64,000 nt of DNA from Litorilituus sp. (lineage in GTDB: Bacteria; Pseudomonadota; Gammaproteobacteria; Enterobacterales; Alteromonadaceae). A program made the position numbers and the translations under genes. Of this stretch, positions 24,978 to 38,637 are shown in pieces. The stretch is taken from the NCBI GenBank assembly GCA_030754235.1, contig JASMAS010000097.1, forward strand, positions 41,196 to 105,195, written 5' to 3'. Below the pieces are notes generated by a model, which was given only the letters and a program-made list of their open reading frames with translations, made no database searches and was not told the origin of the DNA. Position 1 is the first letter of the stretch. Each line of letters opens with the position of its first letter.

Positions 24978-25457
24978 TTATAAAAGATCTTTATTTTCAA
25001 TTAGCCAGGCTTGAGCTAGATCTTCTGGATCTATTTCTTGGCTCATATCCATTGTTTTTATTGCTAACAACTCGTTACAACCCTTTGTTATTAAGAGGTT
25101 TTTTAATTTAAACCCTGCTTTACAAAAAGTATCATAGCTAGAGTCTCCAACCGCGATGATCATGAAGTTAATTGAGGATAGATCTTGTTCACAGTTTTCT
25201 AGATCTTTAACAAATGCTTGAATGTTGTCAGGAAAGTCACCTGCTCCATGAGTGGAGGTACAAATCAACCACGTTGGTTTTTGATTATTATTTGAGGGCA
25301 GTTCTTGAGAAAATGTGTCCTCAAAAATAGATGATAAGTGTGGTTTTAAATGTATATTTACCGTGTGTTTAAAATCAATAAGTTGTTCTTCACAGGCTTC
25401 GGCAACATATTCAGTTGCACCTAACATACTTCCGACAATTATTTGAAATGAGCTCAT
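24978..25457 (-). CDS. mioC: FMN-binding flavodoxin-like protein MioC
   Basis: 159 aa flavodoxin fold (GSMLGATEYVAEA, STHGAGDFPDN), next to oriC. Confidence 0.9.
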   Translation of the reverse strand: MSSFQIIVGSMLGATEYVAEACEEQLIDFKHTVNIHLKPHLSSIFEDTFSQELPSNNNQKPTWLICTSTHGAGDFPDNIQAFVKDLENCEQDLSSINFMIIAVGDSSYDTFCKAGFKLKNLLITKGCNELLAIKTMDMSQEIDPEDLAQAWLIENKDLL

Positions 25458-25770
25458 TAGTATTTATCTCAAAGTTAACAATTGGCATATTGTATACCTA
25501 AAGCCTAAAAAGTTACGAGTTTGTGTAAATTTAAACTTCTTAAAAGTAACTTCACATCATTTGGTAAAAGTGTAGTAGATGCTATGTCATTGATATTTTA
25601 TGGCAGACGATATAACGTTGCTGATATATCTCTTTATTTGGCAAGGTAAGTATTGTTCATACTCATATGTGATCAAAGCAGTTATTTATTTTAGCTAATT
25701 AACCGCTAATTAATATTGCATCATCTAGTTTTTTAGAACCAAATTTTCATTGTTATTTCGCCATGTGTTT

Positions 25771-26541
25771 TTAACTTGAATAAACTTTTATGAAAAAATA
25801 TAGCGTAATTGCACAACTTACTATAATAACGAAATTTCTGATATAGCATTGGGAAATACGTTTAGAGATATTCGCTGCTAAATAACCTCCTACTGAACTT
25901 CCCATGAGTACAATAATACCTTCATACCAAGCGATAACATCGCTAGTAATAAATACCGCAATAGCTATTAATGAGACCAATGATGAAATGAGCAGCTTCA
26001 TTCCATTCATGGTATTAATATTGGTATATCCTGCTAAAGCTAGGTAACTAAGAGTAATAATACCGAGTCCAGCATTAAAAAAACCACCGTAAATACTAAT
26101 ACTTAATAGTATTAATACGAGTAGTAAATAGCCAAGTAGTGTCGCATGTTGATAGTTTGAAGTAAGTTTTTTCAACAACATATTTATTTTTAAACCAAAA
26201 ATAAATAGTAAAGTTGCGAATAAAAGCAACCAAGGAATAGCTTCTTGAAAAATTGATTCGGGTGTTTGAAGTAAAAACCATGCCCCTAAGAGTCCGCCGA
26301 TTAAGCTTATTGTGATTAACAGTGGTAATTTTTTTTTATGTTCATACATACTTTCACGAAAAGCATAGGCGCCACTTACATATCCTGCACATGAAGCAAA
26401 TGTATTCGTTGCATTGGCTGCAACGGGTGGAATTCCCACATAGAGCAGTGCTGGAAAGGTAATAAAACTGCCACCACCAGCTATAGAGTTTAGCGTCCCG
26501 CCAACGAAACCGGCTAAAAAAAGTAATAATAATTCAAACAA
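25771..26541 (-). CDS. TauE/SafE family sulfite exporter-like permease
   Basis: 256 aa polytopic; GFVGGTLNSIAGGGSFITFPALLYVGIPPVAANATNTFA. Confidence 0.92.
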   Translation of the reverse strand: MFELLLLFLAGFVGGTLNSIAGGGSFITFPALLYVGIPPVAANATNTFASCAGYVSGAYAFRESMYEHKKKLPLLITISLIGGLLGAWFLLQTPESIFQEAIPWLLLFATLLFIFGLKINMLLKKLTSNYQHATLLGYLLLVLILLSISIYGGFFNAGLGIITLSYLALAGYTNINTMNGMKLLISSLVSLIAIAVFITSDVIAWYEGIIVLMGSSVGGYLAANISKRISQCYIRNFVIIVSCAITLYFFIKVYSS

Positions 26542-26687
26542 AATTAATCAAGCCAATTATTTTTCACATGCAGTGAGCATACTTTATTTTTTTTAAATAT
26601 GGCGCTATTTTTTTAGTTAACTTCTGTTTTGCAGTAAGAAAAAGCCACATATTCTCTAGGAAAATTTTGACTTGGTAAGGGGAGGGC

Positions 26688-28112
26688 TTATTTACCAATA
26701 CAAAATGAACTGAATATTTTGCCTAACAAATCATCGTTGGTGAACTCTCCGGTGATTTTATTTAATTCTTGCTGACATATGCGTAGTTCTTCTGCCAGTA
26801 TTTCACCTGCAACATAAGACTCAAGTTGCTCCAAACCAGTAATTAAATGTTTATATGTATTATCTAAAGCGGTTAAATGGCGCCTTCTTGCCATAAATCC
26901 ACCTTCGGTACTGCCTTGGTAGCCCATAATTCCTTTTAGGTGTTCTTTTAAGCTATCAACGCCATTTCCTGTTTTCGCTGATAAGGTAACAATTGTGTGT
27001 GAGATTTTATTGTTATCTACAAACTCATTTAAACCTATATTCGATTGATCTATTGCAGAATTTAAATCGGCTTTGTTTCTAACTAGTGTTAAACCTATAT
27101 TGCTGGGCAGCTTTTCAAAAAACTCAGGGTAATATGCTTTGATGTCTTGTTCATCGTCTAAAACACTATGGTTTTCGCTGGCATCAACCATAAGCAATAC
27201 CCTGTCGGCTTTCTTAATTTCTTGCCAAGCGCGCTCAATACCTATTTGCTCTACTTTATCATCACTGTCACGCAAACCTGCGGTGTCAATAATATGAAGT
27301 GGCATACCATCAATATCAATTTGCTCTGCCAATACGTCACGTGTTGTACCCGCAATGTCAGTGACTATGGCACTTTCTTTACCACTTAAAGCATTTAATA
27401 AGCTTGATTTACCCGCATTAGGTCTACCAGCGATTACAACGCGCATTCCTTCACGAATAATGCTCCCTTGTTGGGCTTGTTTACGCACATTTTCTACTTG
27501 GCTAATTATTGTTTCTAAGTCTGCAACTACTTTTTTATCAGCAAGAAAATCTATTTCTTCTTCTGGAAAATCAATCGCTGCTTCAACATACATTCGTAGG
27601 TGAATTATACTTTCTACCATTGCATGCACAAGCTTTGAAAAATCACCTTGCAAAGAGTGCAGGGCAGAGCGCGCAGCTTGCTCTGAGCTAGAGTTAATTA
27701 GGTCTGCTATTGCTTCAGCTTGAGTTAAATCGAGCTTATCATTTAAAAAAGCTTGCTCACTAAATTCACCTGGTTTGGCCATTTGAACTTTAGGTAACTG
27801 TAAAATAGCTTTGAGCAACATATCTAAAATAACAGGCCCGCCATGGCCTTGAAACTCAATTATATCTTCACCGGTAAAAGAATTAGGTGCTTCAAATAAC
27901 AGGGCTATACCTTGATCTATTACTTGTGGGTTAGCTCCTGAAGCATCTGAAAATGATAGATATTCGGCTTTTCTTACCGCTGGTACCTTACCTAAAATTG
28001 CTTGTGCAACGTTCTTAGCTTCTGGGCCTGAAACGCGAATAATTCCAACACCGCCACGTCCAGGTGCGGTTGCTTGGGCGGCGATTGTTGTGGTTTGAGA
28101 AACTGAAGTCAT
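26688..28112 (-). CDS. mnmE: tRNA modification GTPase MnmE (TrmE)
   Basis: 474 aa; [28 protein letters not shown]-terminal FSSFCIGK. Confidence 0.98.
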   Translation of the reverse strand: MTSVSQTTTIAAQATAPGRGGVGIIRVSGPEAKNVAQAILGKVPAVRKAEYLSFSDASGANPQVIDQGIALLFEAPNSFTGEDIIEFQGHGGPVILDMLLKAILQLPKVQMAKPGEFSEQAFLNDKLDLTQAEAIADLINSSSEQAARSALHSLQGDFSKLVHAMVESIIHLRMYVEAAIDFPEEEIDFLADKKVVADLETIISQVENVRKQAQQGSIIREGMRVVIAGRPNAGKSSLLNALSGKESAIVTDIAGTTRDVLAEQIDIDGMPLHIIDTAGLRDSDDKVEQIGIERAWQEIKKADRVLLMVDASENHSVLDDEQDIKAYYPEFFEKLPSNIGLTLVRNKADLNSAIDQSNIGLNEFVDNNKISHTIVTLSAKTGNGVDSLKEHLKGIMGYQGSTEGGFMARRRHLTALDNTYKHLITGLEQLESYVAGEILAEELRICQQELNKITGEFTNDDLLGKIFSSFCIGK

Positions 28113-28197
28113 AGCAAGGTAATTAGGTTGATATTTGATTGTTTGCTATTTTACTTTATTTATGGGGTAAATGCCTAAAACTTGTCTGGTTAAAATA

Positions 28198-28236
28198 AAA
28201 AAGGCGATTACAATATGCTGTAATCGCCTTTTTAAA
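28198..28236. terminator. Hairpin terminator after yidC
   Basis: aaaaaggcgattaca-atatgc-tgtaatcgccttttt. Confidence 0.85.
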
Positions 28237-28254
28237 TTATGCTCGTTGTCAATA

Positions 28255-29931
28255 TTATGCGGCTTTCGCTTCTTTTTGTTTGGCAATACCGGCAAAAATT
28301 AATTTCATTTGCACAATTGAAACAACGTTACTGATGAACCAGTAAAGTACTAAACCTGATGGAAACCATGCCATAAAAATTGAAAATACAACAGGCATGT
28401 ATTGCATGATCTTCTGTTGCATTGGATCTTGTACAGTCATGGGCTGCATTTTCTGCATTATATACATACTTGCACCCATCAAAATTGGTAATACGAACCA
28501 TTGATCCATGGCTGATAAATCTTGAATCCAGAAAATAAACGGTGCATGACGTAGTTCAACACTTTCTAAAAATACCCAGTAAAGTGCTAAGAAAATAGGC
28601 ATTTGTAATAATAATGGTAAGCAGCCGCCAGCAGGGTTTACTTTCTCTTTGCGGTACATTTCCATAGTGGCTTGCGACATTTTTTGTCTGTCATCACCAA
28701 AACGCTCTTTTAATTGCGCCATTTTTGGCGCTAAATCACGCATTTTAGCCATAGAGGTATATTGCGCTTTTGTTAGTGGGTACATTAGACCTTTGATAAT
28801 TAAAGTAATGATAATTATTGCTAAGCCCCAGTTACCCACACCGCCTAAATCAACATCAAACATGCCGAAAAAGCTGAATTCACCTGACTGGATAATATTC
28901 AATAAACCGTAAAGTGGTTGGCTGATCATCCATAAAAAGCCGTAATCTATCGTTAAATCTAAGTTAGGGGCTATTTTTTCAAGTACTTTTTGATCTTTAG
29001 GACCAACATAGAAAATTGCCGAAGTCTCACCTTGTAGCCCTGCATCAATTGTTAAAGCCGGTGCCTTAAAACCAATGACCGCTTCTTGATTATTGCTGTA
29101 GCTAGTATAAAGTTGGTTGTTATCTTTAGCATTAGGTACCCAAGCAGACACGAAGTAATGCTCAAGCATTGCAACCCAACCACCAGGTGTAGTTTTGCTT
29201 AAATTTGCTTCACTAATATCGTCAAAATCATATTTTTCATAGCGGTCTTCGTTAGTAGAAAAAGCGGCACCGCGATAGGTTGGTAACATACCACTTGAAG
29301 AGTCTTGTAAGGTAGATTGTTTTAATTGACCATACATTTGTACAGAAACGCTATTGCTAGTGTTATTGTTGATAATATAATCGACACCGACGGAATAACT
29401 TCCTGCGGTAAATGAATAACGTTTAGTTACCGCTAAACCTTTGTCATCTTGAAAAACTAAATCAACGGTTAAGCTATCACCATCTAATTGATAAGTACTT
29501 TGTGCGCTGGTATAAATGGGTCGCCCTTTGATAACTCTATCAACGCCATTTGCACCCGTTAAGCCTGATTGAGCGACATACTTTTGATTACCGTTTTGCA
29601 TAACAGTAAATGGTATTTTGTTACCTTGTTCGGTGTCATATTTTAATAATTTGGCTTCTACAATATCGCCACCTTGGGTATTTATTATAATGCTTAAGGT
29701 ATCTGTTTTGACATTTATTAGTTTAGTCGCAGCGTTTGAAGTACTGATAGTTGGTGTAGAAGCACCCGTAGGCTCAGGAACAAAATCTGCATCTGCAGCT
29801 GTTTCAAGGTTAGTTGTTTGGCTAACAGGGGCTTGTTCAACTGCTGGTGCATTTTGTAATTGCCACTGACTAAAAAGTAAGTAGGTAACAACCATGAGTG
29901 CAATGAATAGCAGACTTCGTTGAGATTCCAT
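28255..29931 (-). CDS. yidC: Membrane protein insertase YidC
   Basis: 558 aa; ESQRSLLFIALMVVTYLLFSQW; LTKAQYTSMAKMRDLAPKM; GGCLPLLLQMPIFLALYWVF. Confidence 0.98.
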   Translation of the reverse strand: MESQRSLLFIALMVVTYLLFSQWQLQNAPAVEQAPVSQTTNLETAADADFVPEPTGASTPTISTSNAATKLINVKTDTLSIIINTQGGDIVEAKLLKYDTEQGNKIPFTVMQNGNQKYVAQSGLTGANGVDRVIKGRPIYTSAQSTYQLDGDSLTVDLVFQDDKGLAVTKRYSFTAGSYSVGVDYIINNNTSNSVSVQMYGQLKQSTLQDSSSGMLPTYRGAAFSTNEDRYEKYDFDDISEANLSKTTPGGWVAMLEHYFVSAWVPNAKDNNQLYTSYSNNQEAVIGFKAPALTIDAGLQGETSAIFYVGPKDQKVLEKIAPNLDLTIDYGFLWMISQPLYGLLNIIQSGEFSFFGMFDVDLGGVGNWGLAIIIITLIIKGLMYPLTKAQYTSMAKMRDLAPKMAQLKERFGDDRQKMSQATMEMYRKEKVNPAGGCLPLLLQMPIFLALYWVFLESVELRHAPFIFWIQDLSAMDQWFVLPILMGASMYIMQKMQPMTVQDPMQQKIMQYMPVVFSIFMAWFPSGLVLYWFISNVVSIVQMKLIFAGIAKQKEAKAA

Positions 29932-30079
29932 AAGGTTTATTTCTCTTTTTATGTTGGCAGTAGGTAGGCTACTGCATGTTTCATGTATTTAAAGTGCTAG
30001 GCATTTTAATATACGTTTGGTCGTTAACCAACTATCTTTTGAAATATGTAGACTAAAATCAACTCTTTTTTTGATAACC

Positions 30080-30334
30080 CTATTTTTTAAGGTCATTCTT
30101 CAAAGGAGGTACGAGATCATCACCCCCTTCGTTAAGTGGATGACATTTTATTATACGCTTACTCGCTAACCAGCTACCTTTAATTACACCAAATCGCTCT
30201 ATAGCTTCAATAGCATAAGAAGAACATGTGGGATTAAATCGGCAATTACTGCCTAAAGCTGGACTGATTATACGCTGGTATGTTTTAACACAGCTTATAA
30301 TTATTGTTTGTGGCGCTGAATTATTTTTCGCCAT
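30080..30334 (-). CDS. yidD: Membrane protein insertion efficiency factor YidD
   Basis: 84 aa; [31 protein letters not shown]; overlaps rnpA 3' end. Confidence 0.95.
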   Translation of the reverse strand: MAKNNSAPQTIIISCVKTYQRIISPALGSNCRFNPTCSSYAIEAIERFGVIKGSWLASKRIIKCHPLNEGGDDLVPPLKNDLKK

Positions 30335-30684
30335 ATTTTTTCTAATTGTTGATTTATTTCGTGATTGTCAAGTTGATCAATACCCGACTTTACCATAACC
30401 ACCATGTCTATAGCAGGTAATTTATGCTGACTTAAGCGAAAGCTTTCTCTAACAATTCTTTTTACTCTATTTCTTTGTACTGCAAGTTTTACACGTTTTT
30501 TAGCTATTGCTAAGCCTAAACGGTTACTTTTAGTAGAATCTGAAGATAAATTAGAAGGGGTTATTAAAATAGTGAAGTGGCGAGAGCCAAAGCGGATAGG
30601 TTTAGAAAATACCGCTTGAAATTGTCCGGGAGTCAATAAACGTGACTCCCGTGCAAATTCATAAGTAACCTGCTGGGTTACCAT
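30301..30684 (-). CDS. rnpA: Ribonuclease P protein component
   Basis: 127 aa; [29 protein letters not shown]. Confidence 0.97.
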   Translation of the reverse strand: MVTQQVTYEFARESRLLTPGQFQAVFSKPIRFGSRHFTILITPSNLSSDSTKSNRLGLAIAKKRVKLAVQRNRVKRIVRESFRLSQHKLPAIDMVVMVKSGIDQLDNHEINQQLEKIWRKIIQRHKQ

Positions 30685-30710
30685 CTTAATTCTTAGAAAA
30701 AGAGTTAAGA

Positions 30711-30845
30711 TTAAGCGCTAAGGCTTGCACGGCCTTTAGCACGGCGTCGAGCTATAACAGCACGGCCATTCTTAGTTGCCATACGAGCACGGAATCCGTG
30801 GTTACGCTTACGCTTTAATACGCTAGGTTGAAATGTTCTTTTCAT
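30711..30845 (-). CDS. rpmH: 50S ribosomal protein L34
   Basis: Translated by hand: [44 protein letters not shown]; absent from ORF track because of length. Confidence 0.98.
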   Translation of the reverse strand: MKRTFQPSVLKRKRNHGFRARMATKNGRAVIARRRAKGRASLSA

Positions 30846-30959
30846 TACGCTAATCCGTCGGTTGTTGTTGCCCTGGCAAAACAGCCGTTATGAGCACACA
30901 GGTCTAAAAAATGAGGCCGAATTCTAAAGCTTACTAACACCATTGTCAATATTTTATCT

Positions 30960-31390
30960 TCGTTAATTTACTAAATGATCTATTTTTGATCTATACGATC
31001 TTACTGATGAACTGCGTGATCCGATAAAAATATCCACAGATTTATCATCACTTTCTTCCCGTTGCTTATAATTTGACCTTTTCTTTGCTTTTACTACTAA
31101 TAGCCAAATCAACTATTAATTTTATTTTAGCATTTTTTTAATCTATTCATTTAATTTAATTTACTAATATACAATGGGTTAGCGTATTCTGGGATGTTTT
31201 TTTTAATTTAACACAAAAGTCAATATTGCACTTGTGGATAAGTACAGAGATAATGGCTATATATAATAAAAATTTTCGCTTGCGCTATCTTTTTAAAAGC
31301 TCATTCTCATTTATTTTAAGCTTTCTTATATAACTTACTTTATTCACATTTTATTTTCGAATAGCTGGTAGTAATAGTCGCAAGTAGATC
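30960..31390. promoter_or_regulatory. dnaA upstream regulatory region with GATC cluster and DnaA-box-like sites
   Basis: GATC at 30977, 30988, 30997, 31018; ATATCCACA (31030-31038); perfect box TTATCCACA on the minus strand at 31233-31241. Confidence 0.65.
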
Positions 31391-31392
31391 AG

Positions 31393-32781
31393 ATGGTCTT
31401 TTTGGAGTTTTGGTTGGACAATTCACTCTGGCAACGATGCCTTTTAGCACTGCAAGAAGAACTGCCAGCGCAGCAGTTTAGTATGTGGATTCGCCCATTA
31501 CAATGTGTTGTAAATGATAATATTGTTACTTTATATGCACCTAATCGTTTTGTTCTAGATTGGGTGCGAGACAAATACGTAAATAGAATCAATGAACTGA
31601 TTACTTTACACGATAACGATGACGCTTATTTGTTGAAATTTGATGTTGGTAGTAAACCTTTAGCGCAAAATTCACCAGCACATAGCAACACTAATTTAAC
31701 TCCTTCTAACCATAGTAGCACTAAAGCCACTACGGTTAATGATTCTGCTCCCAATCTTCCTAAAAAAGCGAATGTTCGCGTTAAATATACTTTTGATAAT
31801 TTTGTCGAGGGTAAATCTAACCAGTTGGCTAGAGCGGCTGCTTCACAAGTAGCCGACAACCCGGGTGCTGCTTATAATCCACTTTTTATTTATGGTGGTA
31901 CTGGCTTAGGTAAAACCCATTTGTTACATGCGGTAGGTAATGGTATTTTACAAAACAATCCTAATGCCAAAATTGCTTATATGCACTCAGAACGTTTTGT
32001 ACAAGATATGGTTAAAGCACTCCAAAATAATGAAATGGAGAAGTTTAAGCAATACTATCGTAGTGTTGACGCATTACTTATAGATGATATTCAATTTTTT
32101 GCAGGTAAAGATAGAACACAAGAGGAATTTTTCCACACCTTTAATGCTTTACTTGAGGGTAATCAACAAATTATTTTAACCAGTGATCGTTACCCTAAAG
32201 AAGTTGCCGTAGAAGATAGACTTAAATCTCGTTTTGGCTGGGGGTTAACTATTGCTATAGAGCCGCCAGAACTTGAAACACGTGTTGCGATACTTAAACG
32301 TAAAGCGCAAGAAAGTCATATTAACTTAGCTGATGAAGTTGCTTTTTTTATCGCTAAAAGACTCCGCTCTAATGTTCGAGAATTAGAAGGGGCCCTTAAT
32401 CGCGTTATAGCTAATGCTAACTTTACTGGACGTGCCATTACTATTGATTTTGTTAGAGAAGCATTGCGTGATTTACTCGCTTTACAAGATAAATTAGTGA
32501 CAATTGATAATATTCAACGTACCGTTGCAGAGTATTATAAAATAAAAGTAGCAGACTTATTATCTAAACGTAGAAATCGCTCTGTTGCTAGACCTAGACA
32601 AGTTGCAATGGCATTATCTAAAGAGCTAACAAATCATAGTTTACCTGAAATAGGTGATGCTTTTGGTGGAAGAGACCATACAACAGTTCTACATGCTTGT
32701 CGTAAAGTAAAATCTTTACGGGAAGAGTTGCATGACATTAAAGAAGATTATTCTAACCTTATTAGAACACTTTCATCATAA
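31393..32781 (+). CDS. dnaA: Chromosomal replication initiator DnaA
   Basis: [45 protein letters not shown]. Likely real start is TTG at 31414 (GGAG at 31404-31407). Confidence 0.98.
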   Translation: MVFLEFWLDNSLWQRCLLALQEELPAQQFSMWIRPLQCVVNDNIVTLYAPNRFVLDWVRDKYVNRINELITLHDNDDAYLLKFDVGSKPLAQNSPAHSNTNLTPSNHSSTKATTVNDSAPNLPKKANVRVKYTFDNFVEGKSNQLARAAASQVADNPGAAYNPLFIYGGTGLGKTHLLHAVGNGILQNNPNAKIAYMHSERFVQDMVKALQNNEMEKFKQYYRSVDALLIDDIQFFAGKDRTQEEFFHTFNALLEGNQQIILTSDRYPKEVAVEDRLKSRFGWGLTIAIEPPELETRVAILKRKAQESHINLADEVAFFIAKRLRSNVRELEGALNRVIANANFTGRAITIDFVREALRDLLALQDKLVTIDNIQRTVAEYYKIKVADLLSKRRNRSVARPRQVAMALSKELTNHSLPEIGDAFGGRDHTTVLHACRKVKSLREELHDIKEDYSNLIRTLSS

Positions 32782-32841
32782 TTAAGCGTAGAGTACTCAT
32801 ACACTCTCATAATAATAAATAGTGCATAAGCAGGACAAAAA

Positions 32842-33951
32842 ATGAAATTTTCACTCAACCGAGAATTATTACTTAAGCCATTACTGTTAGTTTCAGGTGC
32901 TGTAGAGCGTAAAAGTACTTTGCCAATATTAGGTAACATCCTTTTTGATGTTAGTGAGCAATCACTTACTCTCACAGCTACTGATTTAGAGCTAGAAATG
33001 GTCGCTTATGCTGAAATAGATAATCAAGGTAGTGTTGGGAAAATTACTATTCCTGCACGAAAATTGCTAGATATATGCAAAAGCTTGCCTGAAAATTCAA
33101 ACATCACTTTTAGTTCGCAAAATGATACTGATACAGTAACACTTAGTTCTGGACGCAGCCGCTATTCACTTTCTACGCTCGCAGCAGATGATTTCCCTAA
33201 TATCGAGGAGTGGAAAGGTGACGTAGAGTTTAAGTTACTCAAATCAGAATTACTTCGCTTGATTGAAAGCACGCACTTTTCTATGGCAAACCAAGACGTT
33301 CGTTATTACTTAAATGGTATGTCTATTGAAAGTGAAGGTCATGAGATCAGATCTGTCGCAACGGATGGTCATAGGTTAGCTATTTGCAAGATATCCAATG
33401 AGTCACTATCACTTCCAGCACGACAAGTGATAGTTCCTCGAAAAGGTATTTTAGAAATTATCCGCCTGCTCAGTCCTGTCGACGATGAAATTCAGGTATA
33501 TTTAGGATCTAATCATATTAGAATAATCGACAGTGAGTTTTCGTTCACCAGTAAATTAGTCGATGGTCGCTTTCCTGATTATCGCCGTGTATTACCACGC
33601 AATGGTGATAAAATCTTCGTGACTAATAAAGAAGAGCTCAGACAAGTGCTCTCTCGTGCATCAATTCTATCAAATGAAAAATTTAAAGGGGTTAGGTTGA
33701 ATTTTCTAAATTCACTTCTAAAAATAACAGCCAATAACCCTGAGCAAGAGCAGGCAGAGGAAGAATTAGAAATAGACTTTCCCTATGATGAATTAGAAAT
33801 AGGTTTTAATGTTAGCTATGTATTGGATGTTCTTAGTGCTATTAAGGACGAAGAAGTTAAATTTACTTTAGCTGATGCTAATTCTAGTGTCGTTATCGAA
33901 GGTGCTCAGACAGGCGAAGCACTTTATGTTGTTATGCCTATGCGTTTATAA
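32842..33951 (+). CDS. dnaN: DNA polymerase III beta sliding clamp
   Basis: 369 aa; LLLVSGAVERKSTLPILGNILF; C-terminal YVVMPMRL. Confidence 0.98.
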   Translation: MKFSLNRELLLKPLLLVSGAVERKSTLPILGNILFDVSEQSLTLTATDLELEMVAYAEIDNQGSVGKITIPARKLLDICKSLPENSNITFSSQNDTDTVTLSSGRSRYSLSTLAADDFPNIEEWKGDVEFKLLKSELLRLIESTHFSMANQDVRYYLNGMSIESEGHEIRSVATDGHRLAICKISNESLSLPARQVIVPRKGILEIIRLLSPVDDEIQVYLGSNHIRIIDSEFSFTSKLVDGRFPDYRRVLPRNGDKIFVTNKEELRQVLSRASILSNEKFKGVRLNFLNSLLKITANNPEQEQAEEELEIDFPYDELEIGFNVSYVLDVLSAIKDEEVKFTLADANSSVVIEGAQTGEALYVVMPMRL

Positions 33952-33994
33952 TTTTTTTAGTCATTGTTATTCAGAAATAAGGCTTTATAACTAA

Positions 33995-35128
33995 ATGGCT
34001 GTTGCTCGATTAATTACCCAAAATTTCAGGAATTTACAGGGTAATACTATAGATTTTAATTCGAAGCTTAATTTTTTTATCGGCGACAATGGCAGTGGAA
34101 AAAGCAGTTTACTTGAAGCTCTTTTTTTTCTTGGTCATGGTAAATCTTTCAGGACAACTAAAGTAGAAAGTCTTGTTTGTTATCATCAATGTAAATTTGT
34201 TTTAAGTGTCAAAGACGATAAAAATTGTCAATTGGGTTTGAGTAAGGAGCTAGATACAGGTAACACTTTAATTAAAATTGATGGTCAACGTCGCCATCGT
34301 TTATCTGACTTAGCAAAAAACATTGCTATTCAGATTATAACACCTGAAAGTTTTAAGCTTTTTTTTGGTGGTCCCAAAGAGAGAAGGCGCTTTGTTGATT
34401 TAGGGATGTTTCACGTGAAACATCAATTTTCCGATCAATGGCGTGAGTTCTCAAGGGTCCTTAAACAAAGAAATGCATGTATCAGAAATAAGGTCGATGA
34501 TGCCACATTAACTTATTGGACAGACTTGTTATGTCAGCACTCTCAGAATGTTTCAATCCTGCGTCGAGAGTATACAGAGAATTTATTTACAGAGTTGAAG
34601 CAATGGTTGAATATTCTGTTACCATCAGTTAATGAAAATATTAGTGTGCAGTTTACTCAAGGTTGGCCTCTAAAAAAAGAGTTATGCCAGGTTTATTTAG
34701 ACAATAAAGAGAAAGAGTTACAATTTGGATATAGCCTTTACGGTGCACATAAGTTTGATGTCAAGTTTATGTTGTCCAAGCAACCGCTAGAATCACATCT
34801 TTCTAGGGGACAACAAAAGTTGTTTTTATTGGCTTTAACTTTTGCCCAATCAAGTTTAATGGCAAGAGTGAAGCGAATAAAACCAATTTTATTGATTGAT
34901 GATATAGGTGCAGAGTTAGATGAAAATTCTAGAGCTACCTTATCCACAGCAATAGAGCGGTTAAATTGCCAAGTAATTGTAACTGCAATTGAAAAGAGTG
35001 TAATATATCCTCTAATTCAGCAAAGAAGTGTTGAAGAATATAATATGTTTCACGTGAAACATGGTGAGGTATTACCAGCAAAATGGAACCCAGCTGATTC
35101 TGATAACGTATCAGAAAAAGTGCAATAA
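33995..35128 (+). CDS. recF: DNA replication/repair protein RecF
   Basis: 377 aa; FFIGDNGSGKSSLLEALFFLGHGKSFRT; LSRGQQKLFLLALTFAQ. Confidence 0.97.
   Translation: MAVARLITQNFRNLQGNTIDFNSKLNFFIGDNGSGKSSLLEALFFLGHGKSFRTTKVESLVCYHQCKFVLSVKDDKNCQLGLSKELDTGNTLIKIDGQRRHRLSDLAKNIAIQIITPESFKLFFGGPKERRRFVDLGMFHVKHQFSDQWREFSRVLKQRNACIRNKVDDATLTYWTDLLCQHSQNVSILRREYTENLFTELKQWLNILLPSVNENISVQFTQGWPLKKELCQVYLDNKEKELQFGYSLYGAHKFDVKFMLSKQPLESHLSRGQQKLFLLALTFAQSSLMARVKRIKPILLIDDIGAELDENSRATLSTAIERLNCQVIVTAIEKSVIYPLIQQRSVEEYNMFHVKHGEVLPAKWNPADSDNVSEKVQ
34407..34422. promoter_or_regulatory. parS site 1 (ParB binding), within recF
   Basis: Exact TGTTTCACGTGAAACA, perfect 16-bp palindrome. Confidence 0.93.
35046..35061. 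promoter_or_regulatory. parS site 2 (ParB binding), within recF
   Basis: Exact TGTTTCACGTGAAACA, perfect 16-bp palindrome. Confidence 0.93.
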
Positions 35129-35138
35129 GAGTGAATAG

Positions 35139-37583
<2,445 letters not shown>

Positions 37584-37607
37584 ATAATTTATGTAAGCCT
37601 AAATAAT

Positions 37608-37632
37608 ATGCTCGGTCATCAATATCGAGCAT
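37608..37632. terminator. Hairpin after gyrB
   Basis: atgctcg-gtcatcaatat-cgagcat followed by T-rich sequence. Confidence 0.6.
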
Positions 37633-37686
37633 TTATGTTTTAAAAACAATATGTTATATAAACATATTTAATAAAATTAACAAATA

Positions 37687-38637
37687 GTGAATTGTAAACC
37701 CATGACAAGCTTCAATTGTAATACTTTTCAAGGCCTAATTTTGCAACTACAAGATTATTGGTCACGTCAAGGCTGTGTAATAGTACAACCTCTCGATTTA
37801 GAAGTAGGTGCCGGCACATTCCATCCTATGACTTTTCTTCGTTCAATTGGCCCAGAGCCTATTAGCAGCGCGTATGTTCAACCTTGCCGACGACCAACCG
37901 ATGGGCGTTATGGTGAGAATCCAAATCGACTTCAACACTATTATCAATTTCAAGTTATGTTGAAGCCTTCACCTAAAAATATACAAGAGTTGTACCTTAA
38001 TTCATTGAAAGAATTGGGTATTGATCCACTAGTTCATGATATACGCTTTGTTGAAGATAATTGGGAGTCGCCAACGCTTGGTGCTTGGGGACTAGGTTGG
38101 GAAGTCTGGTTAAATGGCATGGAAATAACTCAATTCACTTATTTCCAGCAAGTTGGTGGGCTTGAGTGTACACCTGTTACAGGTGAAATCACTTATGGTT
38201 TAGAGCGTCTTGCTATGTATATTCAAAATGTTGATAGCATATATGATCTAGTTTGGGCAGATGGTCCAATGGGGACTGTTTATTATGGAGATGTTTTCCA
38301 CCAAAACGAAGTAGAGCAATCTACTTATAACTTTGAGCATGCTGATGTAGACGCGTTATTTAAACAGTTTGATCAATGCGAGAAAGACAGTGAAAAACTT
38401 ATTGCAGCGGGGTTACCTTTACCGGCTTATGAACAAGTAATGAAAGCATCTCATGCGTTTAATTTACTCGATGCTCGTCATGCTATTTCAGTAACGGAAC
38501 GACAACGCTATATATTACGCGTGAGAACATTATCAAAAGCATGTGCAGAATCTTTTTATGCTAAAAGAGAAGAGCTGGGTTTCCCTCTATGTAAATCACA
38601 AGCAGATAAAGAAGCTGCAAATAAGGAAGAAAAATAA
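37687..38637 (+). CDS. glyQ: Glycine-tRNA ligase alpha subunit
   Basis: [45 protein letters not shown]; start may be the internal ATG at 37702. Confidence 0.98.
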   Translation: MNCKPMTSFNCNTFQGLILQLQDYWSRQGCVIVQPLDLEVGAGTFHPMTFLRSIGPEPISSAYVQPCRRPTDGRYGENPNRLQHYYQFQVMLKPSPKNIQELYLNSLKELGIDPLVHDIRFVEDNWESPTLGAWGLGWEVWLNGMEITQFTYFQQVGGLECTPVTGEITYGLERLAMYIQNVDSIYDLVWADGPMGTVYYGDVFHQNEVEQSTYNFEHADVDALFKQFDQCEKDSEKLIAAGLPLPAYEQVMKASHAFNLLDARHAISVTERQRYILRVRTLSKACAESFYAKREELGFPLCKSQADKEAANKEEK

